Positions 18,357 to 27,536 of a stretch of 64,000 bases of DNA are shown one piece after another. The position numbers and the translations under genes are program-made. Below the pieces are notes generated by a model. The model saw nothing but the letters and a program-made list of their open reading frames with translations. It did no database searches and was not told the origin of the DNA. This stretch comes from JAGVPT01 sp964384415 (lineage in GTDB: Bacteria > Bacteroidota > Ignavibacteria > UBA10030 > UBA8401). Numbering within the stretch: position 1 is the first letter of the stretch; the number at the start of each line of letters is the position of its first letter. The stretch lies in assembly GCA_964384415.1 (NCBI GenBank), contig CAYLMV010000002.1:1-64000 (forward strand), in the 5' to 3' direction.

Positions 18357-19118
18357 ATGGGACCTGCAGGACTCGTGTTAGTCGTACTGATATTTTTTGC
18401 CGTCATCATTATTTCAAACGCCATACGAATTCTGTCCGAGTACGAGCGCGGAGTTATTTTCCGGCTCGGCAGAATGGTGGGAGTGAAGGGCCCCGGGCTT
18501 ATTCTCCTCATACCGATTGTCGACCGGATGGTACGCGTGAGCCTGAGGACAGTCGTACTGGACGTGCCCCCTCAGGATGTCATCACCAAGGACAACGTCT
18601 CGATCAAAGTGAATGCGGTTGTCTATTTCCGCGTCGTGCAGCCGGACAAAGCAATCGTGAGCGTGGAGAATTATATTTACGCCACGTCACAATTGGCGCA
18701 GACAACGCTGCGAAGTATCCTTGGCCAATCTGAATTGGACGAATTGCTTGCCCAGCGCGACAAGATCAATCACGAGCTGCAGATGATCATCGACCAGCAC
18801 ACCGAACCGTGGGGCATCAAGATTTCAAACGTGGAAGTAAAGCAGATCGATTTACCGCCGGAGATGCAGCGCGCAATGGCAAAACAAGCCGAGGCCGAGC
18901 GCGAACGACGCGCAAAGGTCGTCCATGCCGAAGGCGAATTGCAGGCAAGCCAGAAGTTAGGAGAGGCGGCAGCCATCATACAGAAGAATCCGATCGCGCT
19001 TCAATTGCGCTATCTTCAGACCCTTACCGAGGTAGCATCGGAAAACAATTCGACGACGATATTCCCGTTCCCGATGGAATTGCTGACGCCGTTTATCGAT
19101 ATGTACAAAAAGAAGTGA
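18357..19118 (+). CDS. Slipin / stomatin-like SPFH protein
   Basis: A 253-aa membrane-associated protein. An N-terminal hydrophobic segment (about residues 5-25) is followed by an SPFH domain (YERGVIFRLGRMVGVKGPGLILLIP ... VDVPPQDVITKDNVSIKVNAVVYFRV). A coiled-coil segment rich in A/E/R (QAEAERERRAKVVHAEGELQAS) comes next, then the C-terminal hydrophobic NSTTIFPFPMELL, which resembles the NfeD-protease cleavage site known from archaeal stomatin. AAAAGGAG precedes the ATG. Together with the NfeD gene it forms the conserved membrane-domain/quality-control pair. Confidence 0.93.
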   Translation: MGPAGLVLVVLIFFAVIIISNAIRILSEYERGVIFRLGRMVGVKGPGLILLIPIVDRMVRVSLRTVVLDVPPQDVITKDNVSIKVNAVVYFRVVQPDKAIVSVENYIYATSQLAQTTLRSILGQSELDELLAQRDKINHELQMIIDQHTEPWGIKISNVEVKQIDLPPEMQRAMAKQAEAERERRAKVVHAEGELQASQKLGEAAAIIQKNPIALQLRYLQTLTEVASENNSTTIFPFPMELLTPFIDMYKKK

Positions 19119-19330
19119 TTGGTGCTGAGACCTTCCGAAGGTTTGCTGATTGAATAATGGTCGTCATACAATATTAGATTAGTGGATTGAATTGCCTTCG
19201 GAAGGTTGTGGGAGGGGCAACTGAAAGAAGTGGGAGAGTGTATCCGGAGTTCTGGAAGAGAAAACCGCAAAGCCGCAAAGTTCTTTCTTCGCGTCCTTTG
19301 CGTCTTCGCGGTTATTTTCTTAATCCGATG
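19119..19330. repeat. Intergenic repeats: CCTTCnGAAGG palindromes and CGCAAAG inverted repeat
   Basis: ACCTTC-C-GAAGGT (19130-19142) and GCCTTC-GGAAGGT (19194-19206) are related palindromes about 60 bp apart. They are followed by an inverted element with arms AACCGCAAAGCCGCAAAG (about 19263-19280) and CTTTGCGTCTTCGCGGTT (about 19295-19313). No gene is seen. Confidence 0.6.
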
Positions 19331-19358
19331 ATATACTCTCAGCGCCCGTTAGAAACAG

Positions 19359-19390
19359 AAAAGGGAACGCAGACCGTGCGTTCCCTTTTT
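19359..19390. terminator. Strong bidirectional terminator
   Basis: The stem AAAAGGGAACGCA / TGCGTTCCCTTTT (13 perfect pairs) has a five-base loop, with T/A runs on both sides. It lies between the plus-strand slipin gene and the minus-strand bacilliredoxin and can serve both. Confidence 0.93.
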
Positions 19391-19397
19391 ATTGGAG

Positions 19398-19832
19398 CTA
19401 GGCGCTTACTTTCTCGGCGGCGCAATACTCGTCGAACGCGCTCGTCAGATCGGCGGCGATAGAGTCGGCGTCGCGGTTCTCTATCCTGAATCTCGGAATA
19501 AAATGGACGAGCTCTCCGTCTTTGAAGAGAGCAACGGAAGGAGAAGAGGGCGGAATCTGACCGAACCACTCCCGCGCACGCGCCGTCGCTTCCATATCCT
19601 GTCCCGCAAACACACTTGTCAGCACATCGGGCTTCGCGGAATGCTTTAGGGCTTTCGTTATTGCCGGCCTCGCCCTTCCCGCAGCGCATCCGCAAACTGA
19701 ATTAACCACGACAAGAACCGTTCCCTGTTTCTTGCTCAGCACATCGTCTACTTCTGCCGCATTCCGCAGCTCGCGGACTCCAACCCTCGTCAGCTCATCG
19801 CGAAACGGTTGAATCAACACTGGATCGTACAT
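19398..19832 (-). CDS. Bacilliredoxin (BrxA/BrxB, YphP/YqiW family)
   Basis: A 144-aa thioredoxin-fold protein with the family CGC active site in VVNSVCGCAAGRARP (about residues 44-58). Bacilliredoxins remove bacillithiol from oxidised protein thiols. The cis-proline loop SPSVALFKDGELVHFIPR is present. Related proteins occur widely in the Bacteroidota. It is monocistronic, flanked by a terminator downstream and an inverted repeat about 100 bp upstream. Confidence 0.92.
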   Translation of the reverse strand: MYDPVLIQPFRDELTRVGVRELRNAAEVDDVLSKKQGTVLVVVNSVCGCAAGRARPAITKALKHSAKPDVLTSVFAGQDMEATARAREWFGQIPPSSPSVALFKDGELVHFIPRFRIENRDADSIAADLTSAFDEYCAAEKVSA

Positions 19833-20073
19833 TGGGACTCCGAATAAGATTATTTGTTATTTGGGTTTAGACTCTGTATTAAGAATGAGGTTGAGAATCG
19901 CGTCCAATGTCTGCGACCTTCACCGACTGTTCTATAGGATAGAACACCATTTAATGTTAGTGAGTTTCCGGTCCATGGGAGAGATGCCATCATTCCTTCT
20001 CCATTCTGCTTGGTATTCAACAATAACCGTCAAATGGCATTAGATAACGTCACGGAATCACTGCGCGGATCCG
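19833..20073. promoter_or_regulatory. Intergenic region with perfect inverted repeat TGTTCTAT-AGG-ATAGAACA
   Basis: Positions 19928-19946 form a perfect 8-3-8 inverted repeat of the size of a dimeric repressor site. It lies about 95 bp upstream of the bacilliredoxin start, in the spacer downstream of the aconitase stop, so it may be an operator for the redox gene. The regulator is unknown, and no other gene is visible in this spacer. Confidence 0.45.
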
Positions 20074-22326
20074 TCAGTGCTTCATAGCATTCAGCGCGCT
20101 GCCCGCTCTGAACCACTCAATTTGTCCCTCGTTAAACGTGTGATTGAGCTCTATGACATGGATTGATCCGTCTTGATGTTTGATCTCCAGCTTCAACGGT
20201 ACCGCCGGCGCGAATGATGTGAGGCCTCGAATTGCAAGAAGATCGTCCTCTCGAATCAGGTCATAGTCTGCCGGGTTCTTGAACGTCAATGCGAGCATCC
20301 CCTGCTTCTTCAAATTTGTTTCGTGTATCCTCGCGAAGCTTTTGACGATGATCGCCCGTCCGCCAAGAAACCTTGGTTCCATCGCCGCATGCTCGCGCGA
20401 CGAACCTTCGCCGTAGTTCTCGTCTCCTACCGCCACCCAGCCAATTCCTTTTGCCTTGTAGTCCCGGGCTACGCCGGAGAAATCCTTCACTTCGCCGCTC
20501 AGTACATTCTTCCCTTTGCCCGCTTCGCCGCTGAAGGCATTGATCGCGCCAATGAACATGTTGTTGGAAATATTATCGAGATGTCCTCTGAACTTCAGCC
20601 ACTTCCCTGCCGGGGAAATATGATCGGTCGTACATTTTCCTTTCACCTTCACCAGAACCCGAAGCCCTTCCAGATCTTTCTTTTCCCACGGCTTGAATGG
20701 TTCAAGAATTTGCAGCCGGTCGCTATTCGGATCAACTTTCACCTGAATCGCGGATCCATCGCGGGCCGGATCAACGAAACCTCCGTCACCCGGAGTGAAT
20801 CCTCTCTTCGGAAGTTCATCTCCACGGGGAGCGTCGAGCCGGACAAGCTCTCCTTTCCCATTCATGATCGAATCGGTCAGCGGGTTGAACGTTAATTTGC
20901 CGGCGAGCGCAAAAGCCGTAACGATTTCCGGACTTGCCACGAATGCGTGAGTATCCGGATTGCCGTCGTTGCGTCCGGTGAAGTTCCTGTTGTACGAGGT
21001 GATGATCGAATTCTTTTCTCCCTGTTTCACATCGTGCCGTTTCCATTGGCCGATGCACGGTCCGCATGCGTTTGCCAGCACCATCCCTCCCATCGCAGTC
21101 AAAGCGTCCAGTTGTCCGTCGCGCGCGATCGTTGCCCGTATCTGCTCGCTCCCCGGTGTAATCGTGAACTCCGATTTTGCTTTCAGACCTTTTCCCGTTG
21201 CCTGCCTCGCTACCGAGGCTGCACGTTCGATATCTTCATACGAAGAGTTGGTGCAGCTACCGATCAGGGCAACTTTCAATTCCTCCGGATAGTTGTTCTT
21301 CTTCACTGCCTCCGCAAATTTTGAAATCGGCCATGCAAGATCCGGAGTGAACGGCCCGTTGACGTGAGGCTCGAGCTGGCTCAAATTGATTTCAATGACG
21401 CGATCGTAAAACTTCTCAGGACGATCCAGGACTTCACGGTCGGGCACCAGGTTCTCCGCGACCTTTTCGGCGAGGGCCGCAATTTCCGCGCGTTCAGTTG
21501 CCCGCAAATAGTCGGCCATCCGGGAATCAAACGGGAAGAGGGATGTTGTGGCGCCAATCTCCGCTCCCATGTTACAGATCGTTCCCTTGCCTGTGCATGA
21601 GATCGATTTTGTTCCTTCACCAAAATATTCGATAATCGCGCCGGTTCCCCCTTTTACCGTGAGAATGCCGGCCACCGTAAGGATCACATCTTTTGCGGAA
21701 GTCCACCCGTTCAACGCGCCGGTCAGCTTCACTCCGATGACGTCGGGAAATTTCAGCTCCCAGGGCATCCCGGCCATTACATCGACCGCATCGGCGCCGC
21801 CGACGCCGATCGCGATCATTCCCAGTCCGCCGGCATTCGGCGTATGCGAATCGGTTCCTATCATCATTCCGCCAGGAAAGGCATAGTTCTCCAGAACGAC
21901 CTGATGGATAATGCCTGCGCCCGGCCTCCAGAAACCGATACCATATTTGTTTGAAACGCTTGCAAGGAAGTCGTACACTTCTTTGTTGTCCTCGCTCGCG
22001 CGCAGCAAGTCCCCTTTTGCTCCGATCTGAGCCTGGATGAGATGGTCGCAATGTACCGTCGATGGAACTGCGACCCTCTTCCGGCCGGCTGACATGAATT
22101 GCAGGAGAGCCATTTGGGCAGTAGCATCCTGCATGGCAACCCTGTCCGGTGCAAAATCGACGTACGACTTGCTTCGCTCCGCCGGTCTGGACGGTGATTC
22201 AAAATAATGGGCGTAGAGAATTTTTTCTGTGAGCGTAAGAGCGCGGCCGACGAGCTTTCTTGCATGCTGAGTTTTTGCCGGAAGAGCGGCGTAGACGTTT
22301 TTGATCATCTCAAGATCGAAAATCAT
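20074..22326 (-). CDS. acn: Aconitate hydratase (mitochondrial type)
   Basis: A 750-aa TCA-cycle enzyme that isomerises citrate to isocitrate on a [4Fe-4S] cluster. Cluster ligands lie in GSDTHTPN (upstream domain), IGSCTNSSYED and NACGPCIGQW. The swivel domain near the C-terminus has GDENYGEGSSREHAA. Length and sequence fit the mitochondrial-like aconitase found in Bacteroidota rather than AcnA (about 890 aa) or AcnB (about 860 aa). It stands alone, divergent from clpS. Confidence 0.95.
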   Translation of the reverse strand: MIFDLEMIKNVYAALPAKTQHARKLVGRALTLTEKILYAHYFESPSRPAERSKSYVDFAPDRVAMQDATAQMALLQFMSAGRKRVAVPSTVHCDHLIQAQIGAKGDLLRASEDNKEVYDFLASVSNKYGIGFWRPGAGIIHQVVLENYAFPGGMMIGTDSHTPNAGGLGMIAIGVGGADAVDVMAGMPWELKFPDVIGVKLTGALNGWTSAKDVILTVAGILTVKGGTGAIIEYFGEGTKSISCTGKGTICNMGAEIGATTSLFPFDSRMADYLRATERAEIAALAEKVAENLVPDREVLDRPEKFYDRVIEINLSQLEPHVNGPFTPDLAWPISKFAEAVKKNNYPEELKVALIGSCTNSSYEDIERAASVARQATGKGLKAKSEFTITPGSEQIRATIARDGQLDALTAMGGMVLANACGPCIGQWKRHDVKQGEKNSIITSYNRNFTGRNDGNPDTHAFVASPEIVTAFALAGKLTFNPLTDSIMNGKGELVRLDAPRGDELPKRGFTPGDGGFVDPARDGSAIQVKVDPNSDRLQILEPFKPWEKKDLEGLRVLVKVKGKCTTDHISPAGKWLKFRGHLDNISNNMFIGAINAFSGEAGKGKNVLSGEVKDFSGVARDYKAKGIGWVAVGDENYGEGSSREHAAMEPRFLGGRAIIVKSFARIHETNLKKQGMLALTFKNPADYDLIREDDLLAIRGLTSFAPAVPLKLEIKHQDGSIHVIELNHTFNEGQIEWFRAGSALNAMKH

Positions 22327-22471
22327 GGTGCGGCTTCCTTAACGAATGGGGTGAGTGGCAGTTTCCTTGAGTAAATATATGAATCCTGAGCCCTTTCTGC
22401 AAGAGACTGCCTTGCACGGCATCGGTTTTTTCGCTATTTTTTATGGTTTCTTGATCGGATGATGAAATACC

Positions 22472-22762
22472 ATGAGCGAGCAACCGCAGACCGAATCTGA
22501 AGTTCTGGATGACGTCCTCGACGAGACGAAGATCAAGGAGCCTACGCGGGCGATCCTGTTCAACGACGAAGTGCATACCTTTGATGAGGTGATCAACCAA
22601 CTCATCAAAGCACTGAAATGCAACCGCGCGAAAGCTGAAGCGCTCACATGGGAAGTCCACAACACCGGCAAGTCGTGCGTCTATACCGGCGCGTTGAGCC
22701 GTTGTCTCGAAATTACCCGTGTGCTGGAGGAGATAGAACTAATGACTCAGATTGAAGTGTAA
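22472..22762 (+). CDS. clpS: ATP-dependent Clp protease adaptor ClpS
   Basis: A 96-aa adaptor that delivers N-degron substrates to ClpAP. Family motifs are PTRAILFNDEVHTFDEVINQLIKAL (core beta-alpha start; NDE near residues 30-33 corresponds to the N-degron-binding pocket) and the C-terminal TGALSRCLEITRVLEEIELMTQIE. It is followed 15 bp later by the thioredoxin-like gene. Confidence 0.92.
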   Translation: MSEQPQTESEVLDDVLDETKIKEPTRAILFNDEVHTFDEVINQLIKALKCNRAKAEALTWEVHNTGKSCVYTGALSRCLEITRVLEEIELMTQIEV

Positions 22763-22777
22763 CTATAGGAGGAATCA

Positions 22778-23971
22778 ATGAGGCGAGCGATCATCGGTGT
22801 ATTGGTTTCGATCATGTATGTTTCGGGCGTTGCAGCGGCAAGTGAGCTCATCCATTTTCGCGACACGACAACGTCGTGGGATGATGTAAAGTCCATAGCC
22901 GCGAAGGAACAAAAACTTATCATCATCGATGCTTACACGGATTGGTGCAGTTGGTGCAAGGTGATGGACCGCGAGACCTTCACCGATCCGGTTGTCATAA
23001 ACTTCATGAACGACAAATTCATACCGGTGCGTTATGAAATGGAGACCGGCTTCGGCGCCAAAATGTCCGCGAAATACAGGGTTAATGGGTTTCCAACGTA
23101 CCTGATCTTCACACCGGACGGAAAACTGGTGTATCGCATTCTTGGGTATATGAAGTCCAAGGACTTCCTTGAAAAACTTGCCGAGGCGCTCGATCCTTCG
23201 AAACAAGACCACCTGGCCGGGATCTCAGCTTCACTTGATCCGGGGTTTCCGGAATTCTATAAACAATCATTTTTGAAAAAGGAAGTTCGTCAGCGGCCCG
23301 ATAGCTCGACGGTCGTGTCATTCTTGGAGGGAAAGAAAGACCTCTCCGGTGAAGTTGCATGGTCGGTGATGTTCCGATTCAGCTCAATGCTGACGGCGCC
23401 GTACAAGGAGTTTATCTTCAAGAACTACGACAAACTCAAGGGCCTATACGGCGCGAACGATCTGGAGAGCACGGCAGGCTCCTTCATTGCGTCAGATCTC
23501 AACGATGCAATCAAAGCGAGTAGCGAGCCGATGCTCGAAAACGTCATGGCATCCTCAGAAAAATACATCAGTGAACCCGCCGCCGAGATGCGGTTCAACT
23601 ACAAACTCAGGTTCTACCGGGGCACCCAGCGTTGGAACGCATTCGCTGACCTCATCGACAGCGCCATGAGATCTAACGACAAGCCGGATCCGAACGTGAT
23701 CAACAGTTACAGCTGGACGATATACGAAAAGTGCGCGGACAAAGGGATTGTGGCGCGAGCGACGGCTTGGATGAGCGATGCGGTGGCCCAAAGCCCCAGT
23801 TACATGCTGCTCGATACGTATGCTGCACTCCTCTATAAAAGCGGAGATTTGAAGAAGGCGAAACAGTTTGCCGAGACCGCCATTGAAGCGGGAAAGAAGG
23901 AGAAGCAAGATTTCAAAGAAACCCAGGAACTCCTCGACAAGATCAATACCTCAATTGAAAAAAAGCTGTAG
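22778..23971 (+). CDS. Exported thioredoxin-like protein with TPR-like C-terminus
   Basis: A 397-aa protein. A signal peptide (about residues 1-20) is followed by a thioredoxin-fold domain (about 25-145) with active site DWCSWC and the cis-Pro region NGFPTYLIFTPDGK. This resembles the periplasmic DsbD-gamma/thioredoxin_7 group. The C-terminal half is mostly helical and includes a TPR-like stretch near the end (YAALLYKSGDLKKAKQFAETAIEAGKKE). It probably acts as a periplasmic thiol reductase or isomerase with an interaction domain. alaS begins 6 bp after its stop. Confidence 0.85.
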   Translation: MRRAIIGVLVSIMYVSGVAAASELIHFRDTTTSWDDVKSIAAKEQKLIIIDAYTDWCSWCKVMDRETFTDPVVINFMNDKFIPVRYEMETGFGAKMSAKYRVNGFPTYLIFTPDGKLVYRILGYMKSKDFLEKLAEALDPSKQDHLAGISASLDPGFPEFYKQSFLKKEVRQRPDSSTVVSFLEGKKDLSGEVAWSVMFRFSSMLTAPYKEFIFKNYDKLKGLYGANDLESTAGSFIASDLNDAIKASSEPMLENVMASSEKYISEPAAEMRFNYKLRFYRGTQRWNAFADLIDSAMRSNDKPDPNVINSYSWTIYEKCADKGIVARATAWMSDAVAQSPSYMLLDTYAALLYKSGDLKKAKQFAETAIEAGKKEKQDFKETQELLDKINTSIEKKL

Positions 23972-23977
23972 CCGTTG

Positions 23978-26662
23978 ATGACATCACGGGAAATCCGACA
24001 ATCGTTCCTCGATTTTTTCGCCTCCAGGCAGCATCGCATCATTGCGAGCGCTCCCGTCATACCGCACGGCGACCCTACGCTCCTCTTCACGAACGCCGGG
24101 ATGAATCAATTCAAAGAAGTCTTCCTCGGAACCGGCAAGAGGGATTATACCCGAGTCGCTGACACACAAAAATGTATCCGCGTCAGCGGAAAGCACAACG
24201 ACCTCGAAGAAGTAGGACGCGACACCTACCACCATACTTTTTTCGAGATGCTGGGCAACTGGTCCTTCGGCGATTATTATAAGAAGGANNNNNNNNNNNN
24301 NNNNNNNNNNNNNNNNNNNNNNNNNNNNNNNNNNNNNNNNNNNNNNNNNNNNNNNNNNNNNNNNNNNNNNNNNNNNNNNNNNNNNNNNACGGCTGACGGC
24401 AACGCCACCGCATCGCTCGTGAACGCGGGTACTCCGCAAGTGATTGAGATCTGGAATCTTGTCTTCATCCAGAACAATCGCAAGGCGAACGGTGAGCTCG
24501 AAGACCTTCCGATGAAGCATGTCGACACCGGCATGGGGTTCGAGCGAGTCTGTGCCGTGATGGAAGCGATGAAGAGTAATTTCAAACGCCCTTCCTCCAA
24601 CTACGATTCTGATGTCTTCACACCGCTCATCAAGAAGATTTCCGAGATTTCGGGAATACCATACGGCTCGGAAACCGAGTCCGACATTGCCATGAGAGTG
24701 ATCTCCGACCATATCCGGGCTTTGACCTTTGCCATCGCCGACGGCGCCATTCCGTCCAACGAAGGGCGCGGATACGTTTTGAGAAGAATTCTCCGGCGCG
24801 CGGCACGCTTTGGAAGAAACCTGGGACTGCACGAGCCGTTTCTTTACAAGCTGGTCGATACGCTTGTCGCGACCATGGCTCACGTCTTTCCGGAAATCAA
24901 AGAGCATCAGCAGCACGTCGAACGGGTCATCAAAGGAGAAGAAGAGGGATTCAACCAGACGCTTGACCGGGGGTTGGAGATCTTTGAGGAGGCGGTGAAA
25001 AGAGCTCTTAGTTCTAAGTCAAATGTCATAAGTGGCGAGGACGCGTTCAAACTATATGACACCTTTGGATTTCCATTGGATTTGACTCAACTGCTTTGTT
25101 CTGAACGAGGCATAAGTGTCGACACTGAGACTTTTGCCCGGTTAATGGAGGAACAGAGAGATCGATCTAGGGAATCCGGCAAGACTACCGGAGTCCCTTC
25201 CGTCCTGAAATTCATGCAAAAGGACAACACTATCGATTCTTCGGAGTTTTTGGGTTATGATCTATTGGAAGCAGGGGCGATTATTAAGAGTTTAGCCGAG
25301 GGATTTGTCGTACTCGACCGGACCCCTTTTTACGGTGAATCGGGGGGACAAGTCGGTGACACGGGAGAACTTCGATATCAGGACCGAATCCTCCATGTCC
25401 TCGATACGCAGCGTGATGGAAAAATAATCGGTCACCGGGTTGCCGAACAAGTTGGAGATGCTTTCGCGCAAATGGTCACGGCTGTTGTCAACAAACCCCG
25501 GCGCCTCTCGATCATGCGCAATCACACCGCGACGCATTTGGTCCATGCGGCAATGCGCAAGGTGTTGGGGACGCATGTGCATCAGGCAGGCTCGCTCGTG
25601 GCTCCGAACTACCTGCGATTTGACTTCGCTCATTTTGCCAAAGTCAGCGAAGCGGAACTCGCGGAAATCGAGAACATCGTCAACGAGAAAATCATCGAGA
25701 ACATTCATCTCCAGCATCACCGGAACATCCCATTCGAACAAGCGCAGAAGATGGGGGCGTTGATGTTTTTCGGCGACAAATATGGCGACAAAGTGAATGT
25801 GGTTCAGTTCGGCGATTTCAGCAAAGAGTTCTGCGGCGGCACTCATATCAATAGCACCGGCGAGATCGGATTTTTCAAAATCCGTTCGGAGTCGAGCAGT
25901 GCAAGCGGAGTGAGACGCATCGAGGCAATCACCTCTGATTATGCCGTTGAGTACCTCAAGCTCCAGAACTCGACATACAAAGAACGGATCGAGCATGGGT
26001 ACGAGCTCATCGACGAAATTCAGTCGCTCCAGAAAGAGATTGTGAAGCTTAGCGGCGGTTCTTCTCCCCTCTCCAAAGAAGAGACGATGAATCTGGATAT
26101 AGACCTGCGCAAACTGGAGCAAATACCGGACTTGCCGGCGGCGGCCGCTACGGAAAAGCTCTCCCTGGAATTCGAAGCGCTTCATCAGCGATTCCACGCT
26201 TTGGAAGATTACCTTATGATGCTTGCGGAAAAAAAGAAAGCGTTTGAAAAGGAAGAGGCAAAATATACCTTGAAATCGGCCGCATCCGACATCGATGCGC
26301 TCGTTCTTCAGGGAGTCGCTCTCAATGGTTTCAAAATCGTCGCCTCGAAAGTGAACGCTGGGGACATGGAATCGTTGAAATCGATCGGCGATACGCTCCG
26401 GTCAAAGATCGGGAGCGGTGTCGGAGTGCTCGCTTCGGTGATCGACGACAAAGTTGCCTTGGTCTGTATCGTGAGCGACGACCTGATCAAGACAAAGAAT
26501 ATCCAGGCAGGAAAAATTGTCGGCGCGCTCGCAAAAATAGTGGGGGGCGGCGGAGGCGGCAAGCCTCATCTCGCCACGGCCGGCGGCAAGGATGTCTCGA
26601 AACTCGACGATGCTCTGAGGAGCGTGGAGGGAGTTGTAAAGGAAATGATGGGGAAAGTGTAA
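23978..26662 (+). CDS. alaS: Alanine-tRNA ligase (interrupted by an assembly gap)
   Basis: This enzyme charges tRNA-Ala. The ATG at 23978 gives MTSREIRQSFLDFF. The N-terminal catalytic domain shows HNDLEEVGRDTYHHTFFEMLGNWSFGDYY. The editing-domain zinc motif is HTATH (about residue 514) with CGGTH (about 618), and the C-terminal C-Ala/DHHA1 domain ends with GGGGGGKPHLATAGGKD. A run of 100 N (24289-24388) removes part of the aminoacylation core. From family spacing the true missing stretch should be larger than 100 bp, so the apparent 894-aa length is not exact. The gene itself is almost certainly intact. Confidence 0.95.
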   Translation: MTSREIRQSFLDFFASRQHRIIASAPVIPHGDPTLLFTNAGMNQFKEVFLGTGKRDYTRVADTQKCIRVSGKHNDLEEVGRDTYHHTFFEMLGNWSFGDYYKKXXXXXXXXXXXXXXXXXXXXXXXXXXXXXXXXXXTADGNATASLVNAGTPQVIEIWNLVFIQNNRKANGELEDLPMKHVDTGMGFERVCAVMEAMKSNFKRPSSNYDSDVFTPLIKKISEISGIPYGSETESDIAMRVISDHIRALTFAIADGAIPSNEGRGYVLRRILRRAARFGRNLGLHEPFLYKLVDTLVATMAHVFPEIKEHQQHVERVIKGEEEGFNQTLDRGLEIFEEAVKRALSSKSNVISGEDAFKLYDTFGFPLDLTQLLCSERGISVDTETFARLMEEQRDRSRESGKTTGVPSVLKFMQKDNTIDSSEFLGYDLLEAGAIIKSLAEGFVVLDRTPFYGESGGQVGDTGELRYQDRILHVLDTQRDGKIIGHRVAEQVGDAFAQMVTAVVNKPRRLSIMRNHTATHLVHAAMRKVLGTHVHQAGSLVAPNYLRFDFAHFAKVSEAELAEIENIVNEKIIENIHLQHHRNIPFEQAQKMGALMFFGDKYGDKVNVVQFGDFSKEFCGGTHINSTGEIGFFKIRSESSSASGVRRIEAITSDYAVEYLKLQNSTYKERIEHGYELIDEIQSLQKEIVKLSGGSSPLSKEETMNLDIDLRKLEQIPDLPAAAATEKLSLEFEALHQRFHALEDYLMMLAEKKKAFEKEEAKYTLKSAASDIDALVLQGVALNGFKIVASKVNAGDMESLKSIGDTLRSKIGSGVGVLASVIDDKVALVCIVSDDLIKTKNIQAGKIVGALAKIVGGGGGGKPHLATAGGKDVSKLDDALRSVEGVVKEMMGKV
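24289..24388. other. Assembly gap (100 N)
   Basis: Exactly 100 N, the usual placeholder for a scaffold gap of unknown size. It lies in the catalytic domain of alaS between GDYYKK and NAGTPQVIEIWN. Confidence 0.99.
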
Positions 26663-26757
26663 AAGTAAAAGTGTAAAGTTAAAAGTGACAAATTAAGAGC
26701 GGTTTGACTGAAGTAGAAGTTGACCTTCTTTTATCCGAATAAACAGAACACTCAGCA

Positions 26758-27501
26758 ATGTCCATCTATCAGAATCTGCTCTCGGCTGCGGCGAATAAAG
26801 GCGCGGCATACCTTGTTCTTGTCGACCCGGACAAAATTGACCGGGGCAACTTTCCAAACTTTGTCGAACAGGCAACCGCGGCCGGCGTCGATGGGTTTCT
26901 CGTCGGCGGCAGCCTTGTCCTTGCCGATTCTTTTGAAGAGTCGATCAAGATTCTCAAACACCATACGAACGTGCCGGTGGTGATCTTTCCAGGGAGCGTC
27001 CAACAGATTTCTAAGGAAGCCGATGCAATCTTGTATTTGTCGCTGCTGAGCGGACGGAATGCCGAACACATCATCGGAAGCCAGGTAACGGCTGCTCCGA
27101 TCATCAAGAAGATGAACCTGGAAGCGATCTCGACTGCCTATATGCTCGTCGAGTCGGGCAGGACGACATCGGCTGAATTCATGAGCAACACGAAACCGCT
27201 CCCCCGAAATAAACCCGACATCGCCGTCGCGCATGCGATTGCAGCGGAGTATATCGGATTCAAATTCCTCTATTTAGAAGCGGGCAGCGGCGCCGAACAT
27301 TCGGTCCCGGAAGACATGATCAGCGCCGTTGCGAAATACTCCTCTGTTCCGCTGATCGTCGGCGGAGGCATTACGACGGCGGAGGATGCGCACAAAAAGG
27401 TACAAGCGGGGGCAAAATTTGTCGTCACCGGGAACGTTCTGGAAAAGAGCGGCTCGAAAGATCTCATCAAAGAATTCGCGTCGGCGATCCACGTTCGATA
27501 A
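26758..27501 (+). CDS. Geranylgeranylglyceryl-phosphate synthase family protein (group II, bacterial)
   Basis: A 247-aa TIM-barrel prenyltransferase homologue. Family features are LVDPDK near the N-terminus (Mg/G1P binding), GFLVGGS, VVIFPGSVQQI, YLSLLSG, YLEAGSGAEHSV and the C-terminal phosphate-binding loops VGGGITT and VVTGNVLE. In archaea the family joins geranylgeranyl-PP to glycerol-1-phosphate for ether lipids. Bacteroidota carry group-II members whose lipid product is not well established. It lies between alaS and gmhA. The substrate chain length cannot be read from the sequence. Confidence 0.88.
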   Translation: MSIYQNLLSAAANKGAAYLVLVDPDKIDRGNFPNFVEQATAAGVDGFLVGGSLVLADSFEESIKILKHHTNVPVVIFPGSVQQISKEADAILYLSLLSGRNAEHIIGSQVTAAPIIKKMNLEAISTAYMLVESGRTTSAEFMSNTKPLPRNKPDIAVAHAIAAEYIGFKFLYLEAGSGAEHSVPEDMISAVAKYSSVPLIVGGGITTAEDAHKKVQAGAKFVVTGNVLEKSGSKDLIKEFASAIHVR

Positions 27502-27536
27502 TCGTATCTGAGCCGAATTACAAGGAAAGAACACGC

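Noticed and set aside
19398..19649. Plus-strand frames opposite bacilliredoxin
   Set aside because: They are shadows of the conserved CGC-motif gene.
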